Shown: piece by piece, positions 1 to 9,323 of the stretch
How positions within the stretch are numbered: the stretch's first letter is position 1
Layout of the letters: the number at the start of each line of letters is the position of its first letter
Source of the DNA: HRBIN30 sp964534275
GTDB lineage: Bacteria; Desulfobacterota; Binatia; HRBIN30
Direction: 5' to 3'
DNA length: 17,926 nucleotides
Assembly: GCA_964534275.1 (NCBI GenBank)
Contig: CAZHQG010000044.1
Location: 1 to 17,926 of the forward strand
Notes under the pieces: generated by a model
Told to the model about the DNA's origin: nothing
Databases searched by the model: none
What the model saw: only the letters and a program-made list of their open reading frames with translations
Translations under genes and position numbers: made by a program

Positions 1-55
1 GACAGGATCGACCCTCACCCGGCGCTGCGCGCCGGCCTCTCCCTGCCAGGGAGAG
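1..55. repeat. Direct repeat copy 1 (palindromic interspersed repeat)
   Basis: This 55-base stretch is repeated without a mismatch at 196-250. It contains two adjacent palindromes: CCGGCGC-tgc-GCGCCGG at 19-35 and CTCTCCCT-gcc-AGGGAGAG at 37-55. Adjacent small hairpins rich in CCTCTCCC/GGGAGAGG are typical of short non-coding interspersed repeats in GC-rich proteobacterial genomes. The copy starts at the first base of the window, so it may extend to the left. No coding potential was recognised. Confidence 0.85.
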
Positions 56-121
56 CCGTCTTTTCTCTGCCGTGCAACTGCATGTGCAAACCGTCACTCC
101 GTCGCACCAAGCCACGTCGAC

Positions 122-157
122 TCCTCTCCCTCGCCCTGGCTAGGGCGAGGGAGAGGA
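122..157. repeat. Perfect 16-bp inverted repeat (hairpin)
   Basis: Arms 122-137 and 142-157 are perfectly complementary over 16 bp around a 4-base loop (GGCT). The arms share the CCTCTCCCT core with the flanking direct repeats, so this is probably a third member of the same repeat family with an enlarged stem. As RNA it would fold very stably. No U-tract follows, so it is not called a terminator. Confidence 0.85.
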
Positions 158-195
158 TGAAAGGTGAGGGAGTGGGTCGAACGTCGATGCACGAC

Positions 196-250
196 GACAG
201 GATCGACCCTCACCCGGCGCTGCGCGCCGGCCTCTCCCTGCCAGGGAGAG
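196..250. repeat. Direct repeat copy 2 (palindromic interspersed repeat)
   Basis: Identical to positions 1-55, with a period of 195 bases. In this copy the second palindrome is one pair longer: CCTCTCCCT at 231-239 pairs with AGGGAGAGG at 243-251. Nearby GGTGAGGG (163-170) and GGGTCGA (174-180) are complementary to CCCTCACC (207-214) and TCGACCC (203-209), so the region 122-251 can fold as a nested structure. Confidence 0.85.
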
Positions 251-251
251 G

Positions 252-466
252 CGTTTCTTTGTTGCTTCGTTGGGAACAGGCGGCAGCGTTCGCTTCCGGT
301 GTGGTGGAATCCAGCTTTCTGCGCCACCAAGAAGGCCTGCTAAGCCGTTGGCGCGTGTTCGCCGCCGCTACCTCCCGTGCACGATAGCCTGTACGGGTTC
401 GCGTTGCCTTGCCCGCGCTTGGTTTCTTCTTGCGGCTGTGGCACACGGCTCCCAGGAGGAATTGCC
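252..466. other. Non-coding stretch before the SDR gene
   Basis: No open frame here resembles a protein. A weak inverted repeat (GCGCCA at 321-326, TGGCGC at 349-354, 22-base loop) was seen. The only clear signal is the Shine-Dalgarno sequence AGGAGG at 454-459, which belongs to the downstream gene. No convincing promoter was found. Confidence 0.5.
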
Positions 467-1267
467 GTGCCAGCGTTGCGGTCGTTCGAAGGATTGCGCG
501 CCGTCGTCACCGGCGCTTCGAGTGGAATTGGAGAGGCTCTAGCTCTACGGCTGGCAAAAGAAGGCGCGGATGTCGCGCTCGTGGCGCGGCGAAAAGCCGA
601 ACTCGATCGGGTGGCTGGGGCCATCCGCGACCTTGGTCGGAGAGCCTTGGTCGTACCGTGCGATGTCGCCCGACGCGACGAAGTATTTGCGAGCGCGGAG
701 CGCATCTTGGCAGAGTTCGGCTCCGTGGAGCTACTCGTGAACAACGCCGGGTACGGCGGCCATCGCCCGTTCCTGGAGTGGGACATCGACGACATCGAAC
801 GCATCATGCAGGTGAACTACTTCGGTGCGGTTTACTGGACCAAAGCTCTGCTGCCCAAAATGGTGGAACAACGCCGCGGGTGGATCGTGATGATGGCCTC
901 GGTTGCCGGGAAGCTCGGCGTGCCCGACGAGAGTGCTTATGCAGCTACCAAGTTTGCGATGGTCGGCCTCGCGGAAGCCCTGTCGTACGAAGTGGAAGAC
1001 TTCGGCGTGCACGTGCTCACCGTCTGCCCCGGAGCAATCGACACGCCGTTTTTCGACGAACAAGCACGCCGCCGCATGCCCGAGGTGGCCAAACGGATGA
1101 TGATCGAGCCGGCGCGTGTGGTGGAAGCAACCATTCGCGCACTGCGCGCGGGCAAGTACGAGGTCACGGTGCCTCCTTTCATCCGCGCCGGCTACATCGT
1201 GCGCGCGCTCGCACCGGGGATCATGAGGCGAAACACCAAACGTGTCGCCGCGCCGCCACTAGCGTAG
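467..1267 (+). CDS. Short-chain dehydrogenase/reductase (SDR) family oxidoreductase
   Basis: A 266-residue NAD(P)-dependent oxidoreductase of the classical SDR family, with a Rossmann fold and usual length. The cofactor motif TGASSGIG is at residues 15-22 and the structural NNAG motif at 92-95. The catalytic residues are Ser145, Tyr158 and Lys162 (YAATK). RR at 41-42, after the second beta strand, suggests NADP preference. A PG motif (188-189) follows the catalytic helix as usual. GTG at 467 is chosen because AGGAGG lies 7 bases upstream; the frame stays open back to 377, but that extension has no family similarity. The C-terminal part (AGYIVRALAPGIMRR, near 241-255) could lie at a membrane, as in SDRs acting on lipids or retinoids. 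The substrate cannot be told from sequence. The next two genes run in the same direction but have no obvious functional link. Confidence 0.9.
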   Translation: MPALRSFEGLRAVVTGASSGIGEALALRLAKEGADVALVARRKAELDRVAGAIRDLGRRALVVPCDVARRDEVFASAERILAEFGSVELLVNNAGYGGHRPFLEWDIDDIERIMQVNYFGAVYWTKALLPKMVEQRRGWIVMMASVAGKLGVPDESAYAATKFAMVGLAEALSYEVEDFGVHVLTVCPGAIDTPFFDEQARRRMPEVAKRMMIEPARVVEATIRALRAGKYEVTVPPFIRAGYIVRALAPGIMRRNTKRVAAPPLA

Positions 1268-1272
1268 AGGCG

Positions 1273-1301
1273 TTGCATCCTGTGGCTGCCGTTTTTATAT
1301 C
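1273..1301 (+). promoter_or_regulatory. Possible sigma70 promoter for the small ORF
   Basis: TTGCAT at 1273-1278, a 17-base spacer, then TATATC at 1296-1301. This gives 3/6 and 4/6 matches to the sigma70 hexamers. The predicted start near 1308 lies about 12 bases before the ATG at 1320. It is weak but correctly placed. Confidence 0.3.
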
Positions 1302-1319
1302 CCCGCCACTTTGCAACGC

Positions 1320-1535
1320 ATGTCTCGAGCAACCGCGACCGCACTGGCAGTTGTCCGCGTACCGAAAGGTGCCCCGCGTCCTTCGGACGCAGAGTTTCGT
1401 CGAGCCCTCGAGGAAGATTTGGCTCGGCTCGGCTTGGAACCCCGACACGAAATCCCGGACTTTTGCGTCGCTGGCCCTTTTCCGGTCAGTCTCGACGGCC
1501 AGGAATTCGACGAGTACGTCGTTTGGGAGCGCTAG
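1320..1535 (+). CDS. Small hypothetical protein (71 aa)
   Basis: A 71-residue open frame from ATG 1320 to TAG 1533-1535. I do not recognise the family. The protein has no signal peptide or membrane helix. An acidic/basic helical middle (SDAEFRRALEEDLARLGLEP, near 25-45) is followed by a short segment with Cys, Pro and aromatic residues, ending in DEYVVWER. It looks like a compact soluble alpha/beta polypeptide. No clear Shine-Dalgarno sequence precedes the ATG, although a weak promoter-like pair sits just upstream, so a leaderless-type transcript is possible. A TTG codon at 1311 is an alternative start. It lies between the SDR gene and the SLT-domain gene on the same strand. It could be spurious. 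Confidence 0.45.
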   Translation: MSRATATALAVVRVPKGAPRPSDAEFRRALEEDLARLGLEPRHEIPDFCVAGPFPVSLDGQEFDEYVVWER

Positions 1536-1618
1536 CTCCGCCGGGCTGACAGAAGAAGAACACCCTGCCAAGGCCGACGCCTGGATCGGCGGCGCGGGTG
1601 TTTGATGGCACTTTCAGG

Positions 1619-2674
1619 ATGCGGACGCCTACGCGCCGCTCCGGCGCGAAAAAGAAGATCAGCAAATCCCGGCGGGCGCCCCGGCAGCGCCCGCCCGACC
1701 TCCGTGCTCAAGTTCCGTGGGCTTTGCGGGCCGCGCTCTTTACCCTCGAGTGGCTCGCGGCTGCCCTTGCCGCTTGCGGATACGCACTCGCAGTGTTCGG
1801 TCGCACCTTTGTCGCCGCCTCTTGGATCGCGCCCTTTTGGCTCCGCGTGACCACCGCCAGTGCAGTGAGTTTCGCGGTAGCCACGGGGTTGCTTGCTGGG
1901 TGGTCGCTCGTGCGCACCCGCCTGGTTTCCTTGCACACAATGTTGCCCGCCGGCTTGGTCTTGCTCTGGCTCGCCAGTGCGTGGTGGATCGTGCAACGAA
2001 CTTGGGCGCCCGACGTCTACGCCGATCTGCAGTCGGTCTTGGCATCCCGCGCGGAGAGCGAGCGGCAACGTCTTGCCCACCAAGTGTACGCTGCATATCG
2101 CCGTACGAATTTGCAGGAATACGCAACGATCTTTCGCCGTGCGGAGCCGTTCGTGCCGGTGATCGAGGAGGCTGCGGAACGATTTGGTTTGCCGCACGAA
2201 GTGCTTGTCGGGTTGGCGGCCACCGAGTCGTCCTTCTTGCCGCGGCGTAGTCGCGACGGCGGACAAGGGCTGTTCCAAATCACCCTCGTCCCGGAGGCAG
2301 CACGCCGCGCCGCGGAAGTGATTCTTGGCCAGCCGCGGCTCGACCTCGACAACCCCCGTCATAACGTATTCGTGGCGGCAGCCACGTTGCACTACTACTG
2401 GCAGCAGCAAAAAGGCGATCTGTTCCTTGCTCTCCTGGCGTACAACATGGGCCCCCAAAACGGCGGCCTCCAGTACGTCATGGAGCGCTATGGGGCCAAG
2501 GACTTCCTCACCATCCAGCCTTATTTGCAGAGCCTGCCAGCGGACTACCCGATCCGCGTCCTAGCGGCGGCGCTGGCGTACCGTGTTTATCGCCAAGAAG
2601 GCCGCCTACTGGCGTACGAACAGGGAGAGAACGCGCGGCGCGTGCAGAGCCTCGGGATTCCTGGGCTCGACTAG
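1619..2674 (+). CDS. Membrane-anchored lytic transglycosylase-like protein (SLT domain)
   Basis: A 351-residue protein. The N-terminus (1-33) is very basic. Three hydrophobic segments follow, near 35-60, 65-97 and 108-126. A C-terminal SLT (lysozyme-like) domain spans about 175-330. The expected catalytic Glu is E203 in ATESSF; GLFQIT (217-222) and AYNMGP (274-279) match the other conserved SLT motifs. Such enzymes cleave peptidoglycan between MurNAc and GlcNAc, forming 1,6-anhydro ends. An odd number of helices after a basic cytoplasmic tail places the catalytic domain in the periplasm. ATG 1619 is used, though GTG at 1598 (7 codons more) is equally possible; neither has a strong Shine-Dalgarno. 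Most family members have a signal or lipoprotein peptide rather than three helices. The stop codon overlaps that of convergent gyrA. Confidence 0.8.
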   Translation: MRTPTRRSGAKKKISKSRRAPRQRPPDLRAQVPWALRAALFTLEWLAAALAACGYALAVFGRTFVAASWIAPFWLRVTTASAVSFAVATGLLAGWSLVRTRLVSLHTMLPAGLVLLWLASAWWIVQRTWAPDVYADLQSVLASRAESERQRLAHQVYAAYRRTNLQEYATIFRRAEPFVPVIEEAAERFGLPHEVLVGLAATESSFLPRRSRDGGQGLFQITLVPEAARRAAEVILGQPRLDLDNPRHNVFVAAATLHYYWQQQKGDLFLALLAYNMGPQNGGLQYVMERYGAKDFLTIQPYLQSLPADYPIRVLAAALAYRVYRQEGRLLAYEQGENARRVQSLGIPGLD

Positions 2675-5187
2675 TGAAGGTTCGTTGGCGACGGCTCTGC
2701 GGCCCCTCCCTCGGGACTGCCGTTGCCCTCGCCATTCGCGCCGTTTGCGTGGTCGCTTTCTCGTTCTACGAGCCGAGCCACGGCCACAACCCGCTCTTCC
2801 CGGTCGAGCTCGATCAACCGCACTCCCTGAGTGTTGCGGCCGATCACCGAAACGTCCCGCACGGGAAAACGAATCACGCGCCCCGTGTTCGTCACGAGCA
2901 TCGCCTCGTCTTCTTCCTGGACCATCTGCACGCCCACGACTTTGCCCGTGCGTTCGGTCACGCGCATGGTAATGATCCCTCGGCCGCCACGCGCTTGCAC
3001 TCGGTACTCTTCCATGGGCGTACGCTTGCCGTACCCCTTCTCGGCCACCGCCAGCAACGTGGCCGCAGGGTCGACCACGTCGAGGCCCACCACGGCATCC
3101 CCGTTGTCCAACAAAATCCCGCGCACTCCGGCGGCAGTCCGGCCCATGGGCCGGACATCCTCTTCACGGAAGCGAATTGCCTGGCCCGCTTCGGTCGACA
3201 AGATGATTTCCCTCTGGCCGTCCGTGAGGCGCACGCCAATCACCTCGTCCCCCTCTTCCAGGGAAATTGCCGCGATGCCCGCACGGCGGGGATTTGCAAA
3301 CGCAGCCAGCGGCGTTTTCTTCACCGTTCCCTTGCGGGTGGCGAAAAACACGTACGCGTCTTGCTGGAAGTCCCGCACGGGCAGCACGGCGGAAATTTTT
3401 TCCTCTGCGCCAAGCTGCAACAAGTTCACGATTGCTTTCCCTCGCCCGCTGCGCGCCGCCTGAGGGATTTCGTGGACCTTCAGCCAAAACACCTTGCCGG
3501 ATGTCGTGAACACCAGGAGATACGCATGTGTGGAGGCCACGAAGAGGTGCTCCACGAAGTCCTCTTCCCGAGTGGTCGCCCCAATGAGGCCTCGGCCCCC
3601 CCGTCGTTGCGAGCGGTACTCGTGCAAGGCACTCCGTTTTACGTACCCCGCATGAGAAATGGTCACCACCACTTCCTCGTCGGGGATGAGGTCCTCGGCG
3701 GAAATCTCGGCAGCGTCGTCGATGATTTCCGTGCGCCGTTCGTCGCGATACTGCTGTTGAATTTGCCGGAGTTCTTCGACGATCAAGGCAGACACCTCGC
3801 GCTCGTCCGCCAAGATCTTCCGGTACCGCGCGATGCGCTCGATCACTTCTTCTCGCTCTTGGAGCAACTTTTCGCGTTCCAAATTGGTGAGCCGCTGCAA
3901 GCGCATGTCGAGGATGGCCTGCGCTTGGCGCTCGCTCAGGCCCAAGCGGTCCATGAGCGCCGTACGCGCTGTGGCCGGGTCTGCGGCTGCACGAATGAGT
4001 TGGATGACCTCGTCCAGGTGGTCCAACGCAGCTTTGAGGCCGTCCAGAATATGCAAGCGCTCTTCTGCCTGGCGGAGTTCGTACGCGGTGCGGCGCCGAA
4101 CGACTTGTCGGCGGTGGTCGAGAAACACCTGCAGCGCTTCCCGCAAATCGAGCAAGCGAGGTCGGCGGTCCACGATTGCCAGCATGGTCACGTTGAAGGC
4201 AGTTTGCAGGTCCGAGAGTTTGTACAGCTGGTTCAACACCACCTCGGCGATGGCATCCCGCTTGACGTCCACAACGATCCGCAGCCCCTCGCGGTCCGAT
4301 TCGTCGCGGAGGTCGGAAATGCCCGTGATGCGCTTCTCGTTCACCAGCTCCGCGATGCGCTCGATCAAGCGCGCTTTGTTGACCTGGTAGGGGATTTCCG
4401 TGATGACGATGCTTTGCCGCCCACTTTTCGGGTCGGTTTCGATGGCGGCCCGTCCACGGACGACGATGCTGCCCCGCCCCGTCGTGTACGCGTCGCGAAT
4501 TCCCGCACGGCCGAGGATCAAGCCACCTGTGGGGAAATCCGGACCGTTCACGTAAGCCATCAAGTCCTGGTTGGTCAGCCGTGGCTGCTCCACCAACGCC
4601 ACGAGCGCATCGATGACCTCGGACAAGTTGTGTGGAGGAATGCTCGTCGCCATTCCAACGGCAATTCCCGCCGCCCCGTTGATCAGGAGATTCGGGATGC
4701 GCGCCGGCAGCACCACAGGCTCTTGAAGGGTCTCGTCGTAGTTCGGGACGAAGTCCACCGTTTCCTTGTCGATATCCGCCAAGAGTTCGCTGGCGATCCG
4801 CGCCATGCGGATTTCGGTGTACCTCATGGCGGCCGGCGGATCGCCGTCGATCGAGCCGAAGTTCCCCTGCCCGTCGATGAGCGGGTAGCGCATGGAAAAA
4901 TCTTGCGCCATGCGCGCGACAGCCTCGTAAACAGGCGCGTCTCCGTGCGGGTGGTACTTACCGATGACGTCGCCGACCACGCGCGCGGACTTCTTGTAGG
5001 GCTTGTTCCACTCGTTGCCGAGATCGTACATCGCGTAGAGGATCCGACGCTGTACGGGCTTCAAACCATCCCGCGCATCGGGAACGGCCCGACTGATGAT
5101 GACGGACAACGCGTAGTCCATGAAGGACTGTCGCATCTCGTCTTCGATATTGACCGCTATTCTTTGCCCTTTGGTGGCTTGATCCAT
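2671..5187 (-). CDS. gyrA: DNA gyrase subunit A
   Basis: An 838-residue type IIA topoisomerase A subunit. With GyrB it forms the A2B2 enzyme that introduces negative supercoils using ATP. The winged-helix/tower region occupies about 1-500, with the DNA-linked catalytic Tyr at Y123 (RYTE). The C-terminal beta-pinwheel begins near 505 and has a perfect GyrA box, QRRGGRG (527-533), which identifies gyrase rather than topoisomerase IV; a degenerate copy (ARGGRG) comes later. In the quinolone-resistance-determining region, HPHGD (79-83) is followed by A84-P85-V86-Y87-E88, so the E. coli Ser83, Ala84 and Asp87 positions are Ala, Pro and Glu. The C-terminal tail is acidic and Gly/Asn-rich. It follows gyrB by 34 bases and is probably cotranscribed; AGG lies 8 bases before the ATG. 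Its TAG shares CTAG with the convergent SLT gene. Confidence 0.98.
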   Translation of the reverse strand: MDQATKGQRIAVNIEDEMRQSFMDYALSVIISRAVPDARDGLKPVQRRILYAMYDLGNEWNKPYKKSARVVGDVIGKYHPHGDAPVYEAVARMAQDFSMRYPLIDGQGNFGSIDGDPPAAMRYTEIRMARIASELLADIDKETVDFVPNYDETLQEPVVLPARIPNLLINGAAGIAVGMATSIPPHNLSEVIDALVALVEQPRLTNQDLMAYVNGPDFPTGGLILGRAGIRDAYTTGRGSIVVRGRAAIETDPKSGRQSIVITEIPYQVNKARLIERIAELVNEKRITGISDLRDESDREGLRIVVDVKRDAIAEVVLNQLYKLSDLQTAFNVTMLAIVDRRPRLLDLREALQVFLDHRRQVVRRRTAYELRQAEERLHILDGLKAALDHLDEVIQLIRAAADPATARTALMDRLGLSERQAQAILDMRLQRLTNLEREKLLQEREEVIERIARYRKILADEREVSALIVEELRQIQQQYRDERRTEIIDDAAEISAEDLIPDEEVVVTISHAGYVKRSALHEYRSQRRGGRGLIGATTREEDFVEHLFVASTHAYLLVFTTSGKVFWLKVHEIPQAARSGRGKAIVNLLQLGAEEKISAVLPVRDFQQDAYVFFATRKGTVKKTPLAAFANPRRAGIAAISLEEGDEVIGVRLTDGQREIILSTEAGQAIRFREEDVRPMGRTAAGVRGILLDNGDAVVGLDVVDPAATLLAVAEKGYGKRTPMEEYRVQARGGRGIITMRVTERTGKVVGVQMVQEEDEAMLVTNTGRVIRFPVRDVSVIGRNTQGVRLIELDREERVVAVARLVERESDHANGANGEGNGSPEGGAAEPSPTNLH

Positions 5188-5221
5188 GTGCGTGGCCTGT
5201 GTTGGGTGAGCGATCGCTCCG

Positions 5222-7702
<2,481 letters not shown>

Positions 7703-8044
7703 ACCTTAGCAAAGCTGGGCCGGGCGGCAAAGCGTGAAAAGCGAAAAAAAACCAAATAAATTCAATCACTTAAGCGACATGCCCGAAGCGAAAAAAACGC
7801 TTTTTGTGCTTGCCGCTGTTCACACCTCTCGACCCAGCTACCCGACCCATCGCGGCGGGTCTCACACAACGCAGTCAGATTCCTTGACTGCCCGCCCGCT
7901 GCAGCGAAAGAGCTCGCATCCCACGGACCAGAAGGAACGCGCGGTTCCAACCTTCAACTGCGCAAGTGGCGCCGCCGAAACTTCGCTACCGCCGCAACGC
8001 GTGAGGCGGGTTCGGAGGCCTCGCGGGGGCTGGCCGCCGCTAGC
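7703..8044. other. 342-nt non-coding gap between dnaN and gyrB (recF absent)
   Basis: No frame here resembles RecF or any other protein. An AT-rich tract lies at about 7736-7785 and must belong to the gyrB 5' region. On the - strand there are small perfect stems: AAGCG-ttttttt-CGCTT (about 7788-7804), GACCC-gccgcgat-GGGTC (about 7844-7861), CAGTC-N9-GACTG (about 7873-7891) and GGAAC-cgcgc-GTTCC (about 7937-7951). None is a strong terminator. The gap probably holds the gyrB promoter and leader, but no hexamer pair stood out. No DnaA-box 9-mer was seen. Confidence 0.6.
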
Positions 8045-9154
8045 TCAGTCGAGACGCATGGGCATGACCACGTAAAGCAGGTCGGGTTCCGCGGAGGTAC
8101 GCATCAGGGCTGCAGTTTCGTGGTCCAGCATGCCAAGCTCCACGGGCGCGTCCCCTGGCAGCAAATGCAAGATCTCTAAAAAGTACTTGGCATTGAACGC
8201 CACTTTGAACGGCTGGCCAGAGTAATCCACGTCGATTTGCTCGCCCGCCTCTCCCACCTCTCGATTGGCCGCAAACAAGTCTAGCTTGCCCTCGGAAAGT
8301 TCCATCCGAACGCCGTTGGACCTTTCTTCGGCCACAATGGCAACCCGCCGCAAAGCTTTGGCCCACCGCCCTGCAGGCACGGTCATCACCAGCGGAGAGT
8401 CCTCCCGCAGGACCGACTCGTAACTCGGGAATTCCTCTTTGATTGTACCTGTGGATAGTTCGACGTCCCCAACCGTGAGGGTAACGCGTCGGTCGGAAAA
8501 ACCGATTTGCACCTCGCCACTGGCGGCATCCAGCACTTTCAGCATTTCCGCTACCGCCTTGCGGGGAATGAGCACCCGCTTGTCCGGACGCACTCCCTTC
8601 ACGGCGCGGCTCACCATGCTCAAGCGGTGGCCATCGCTAGCCACAAAGCGGAGCATGTTGTCTCGCCGCTCCACACACACTCCATAAAGCGCAAAGCGAA
8701 CTTCGTCCGTCGACGCTGCCAAAAGAGTCAGCTCCAAGCTGCGACGAAGTATTTCTGCATCGATCGGGATGACGCTCTTCGAAGGACCGTCAGGGCCCTC
8801 CGACAGTGGGAACTCGGCGGGGTCCACCCCGTGGATCCGAAAACGCGACCGACCTTGTTGTACCTCGAGCCCGTGCGGCTCTCCGGATCGAATCTCGATC
8901 TCCCCCTCGTCGAGGGAACGGACGATCTCGTAAAGAACGCGGGCATTCGCGGTAGCTGCGCCCTTTTTCACGCCGGTCGCCCCACACTTCCGCCGGAGAC
9001 TCATTTCTTGGTCGGAAGCGAGGATGGTGACTTGTCGCGGTTCGGCATTGATCAGGATGTGCGCCAACACCGGCAACGTGATTTTTCTGTCGACGATCCC
9101 CTGCGCCAAGTAAAGAGCACCCAGGAGCTCATCCTTGCTGATGCGAAATTGCAT
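8045..9154 (-). CDS. dnaN: DNA polymerase III beta sliding clamp
   Basis: A 369-residue sliding clamp of normal length. As a dimer it encircles DNA and tethers DNA polymerase III and repair proteins. The typical N-terminus (MQFRISKDELLGALYLAQGI, then LPVLAHILI) is present. SDGHRLS lies at the domain I/II region, the conserved FNAKYFLEIL is in domain III, and the C-terminus YVVMPMRLD matches the family's end, which contributes to the partner-binding cleft. ATG 9154 is preceded by GGGAGGAA about 6 bases upstream, a strong ribosome binding site. It lies 169 bases downstream of dnaA on the same strand. The gap carries DnaA-box-like sites and an AT-rich stretch, so transcription of dnaN may respond to DnaA. 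Confidence 0.98.
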   Translation of the reverse strand: MQFRISKDELLGALYLAQGIVDRKITLPVLAHILINAEPRQVTILASDQEMSLRRKCGATGVKKGAATANARVLYEIVRSLDEGEIEIRSGEPHGLEVQQGRSRFRIHGVDPAEFPLSEGPDGPSKSVIPIDAEILRRSLELTLLAASTDEVRFALYGVCVERRDNMLRFVASDGHRLSMVSRAVKGVRPDKRVLIPRKAVAEMLKVLDAASGEVQIGFSDRRVTLTVGDVELSTGTIKEEFPSYESVLREDSPLVMTVPAGRWAKALRRVAIVAEERSNGVRMELSEGKLDLFAANREVGEAGEQIDVDYSGQPFKVAFNAKYFLEILHLLPGDAPVELGMLDHETAALMRTSAEPDLLYVVMPMRLD

Positions 9155-9323
9155 GGTCGTTTCCTCCCACTCTTATTTGTGTAAAGAAAATTCTTTTTCG
9201 GGTTCGTAGTGTGGGCTGTGGATATGTGGAAAAGCGCTTCTGGCCTGGTCAAGAACGCTCCCCCACCTGTGGAAGGCGGTGAAGAGTTTCGCGGTGATCA
9301 GGGAAGAAACTGGGCTCGGTTGG
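9155..9323. promoter_or_regulatory. oriC: dnaA-dnaN intergenic region: candidate oriC
   Basis: Read on the - strand, this gap holds DnaA-box-like 9-mers: CCTTCCACA (9276-9268), TTTTCCACA (9233-9225) and ATATCCACA (9225-9217). The last two overlap by one base. A further CTTTCCACA is just inside the end of dnaA, on the + strand at 9338-9346. Beside them, 9171-9200 is only about 23% GC, far below the surrounding DNA, and contains AAAGAA-aa-TTCTTT (9184-9197), which would suit a DNA unwinding element. Between dnaA and dnaN is a usual oriC position in many bacteria. No box matches TTATCCACA exactly, and the region also carries the dnaN leader, so it could be only a DnaA-regulated promoter. Confidence 0.55.

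Noticed and set aside
409..1605. 398-codon + strand frame overlapping the SDR gene
   Set aside because: Arg-rich frame-shifted shadow; the SDR frame has all catalytic motifs and a perfect ribosome binding site.
1532..2458. 308-codon open frame on the - strand opposite the SLT gene
   Set aside because: Antisense shadow of a gene with clear SLT motifs; composition is Arg/Gly-rich without recognisable domains.
5208..5219. 12-bp palindrome GAGCGATCGCTC between gyrB and gyrA, containing a HIP1-like octamer
   Set aside because: GCGATCGC was noticed only one other time (about 11874, inside hemL), as expected by chance in GC-rich DNA; no sign of an enriched motif.
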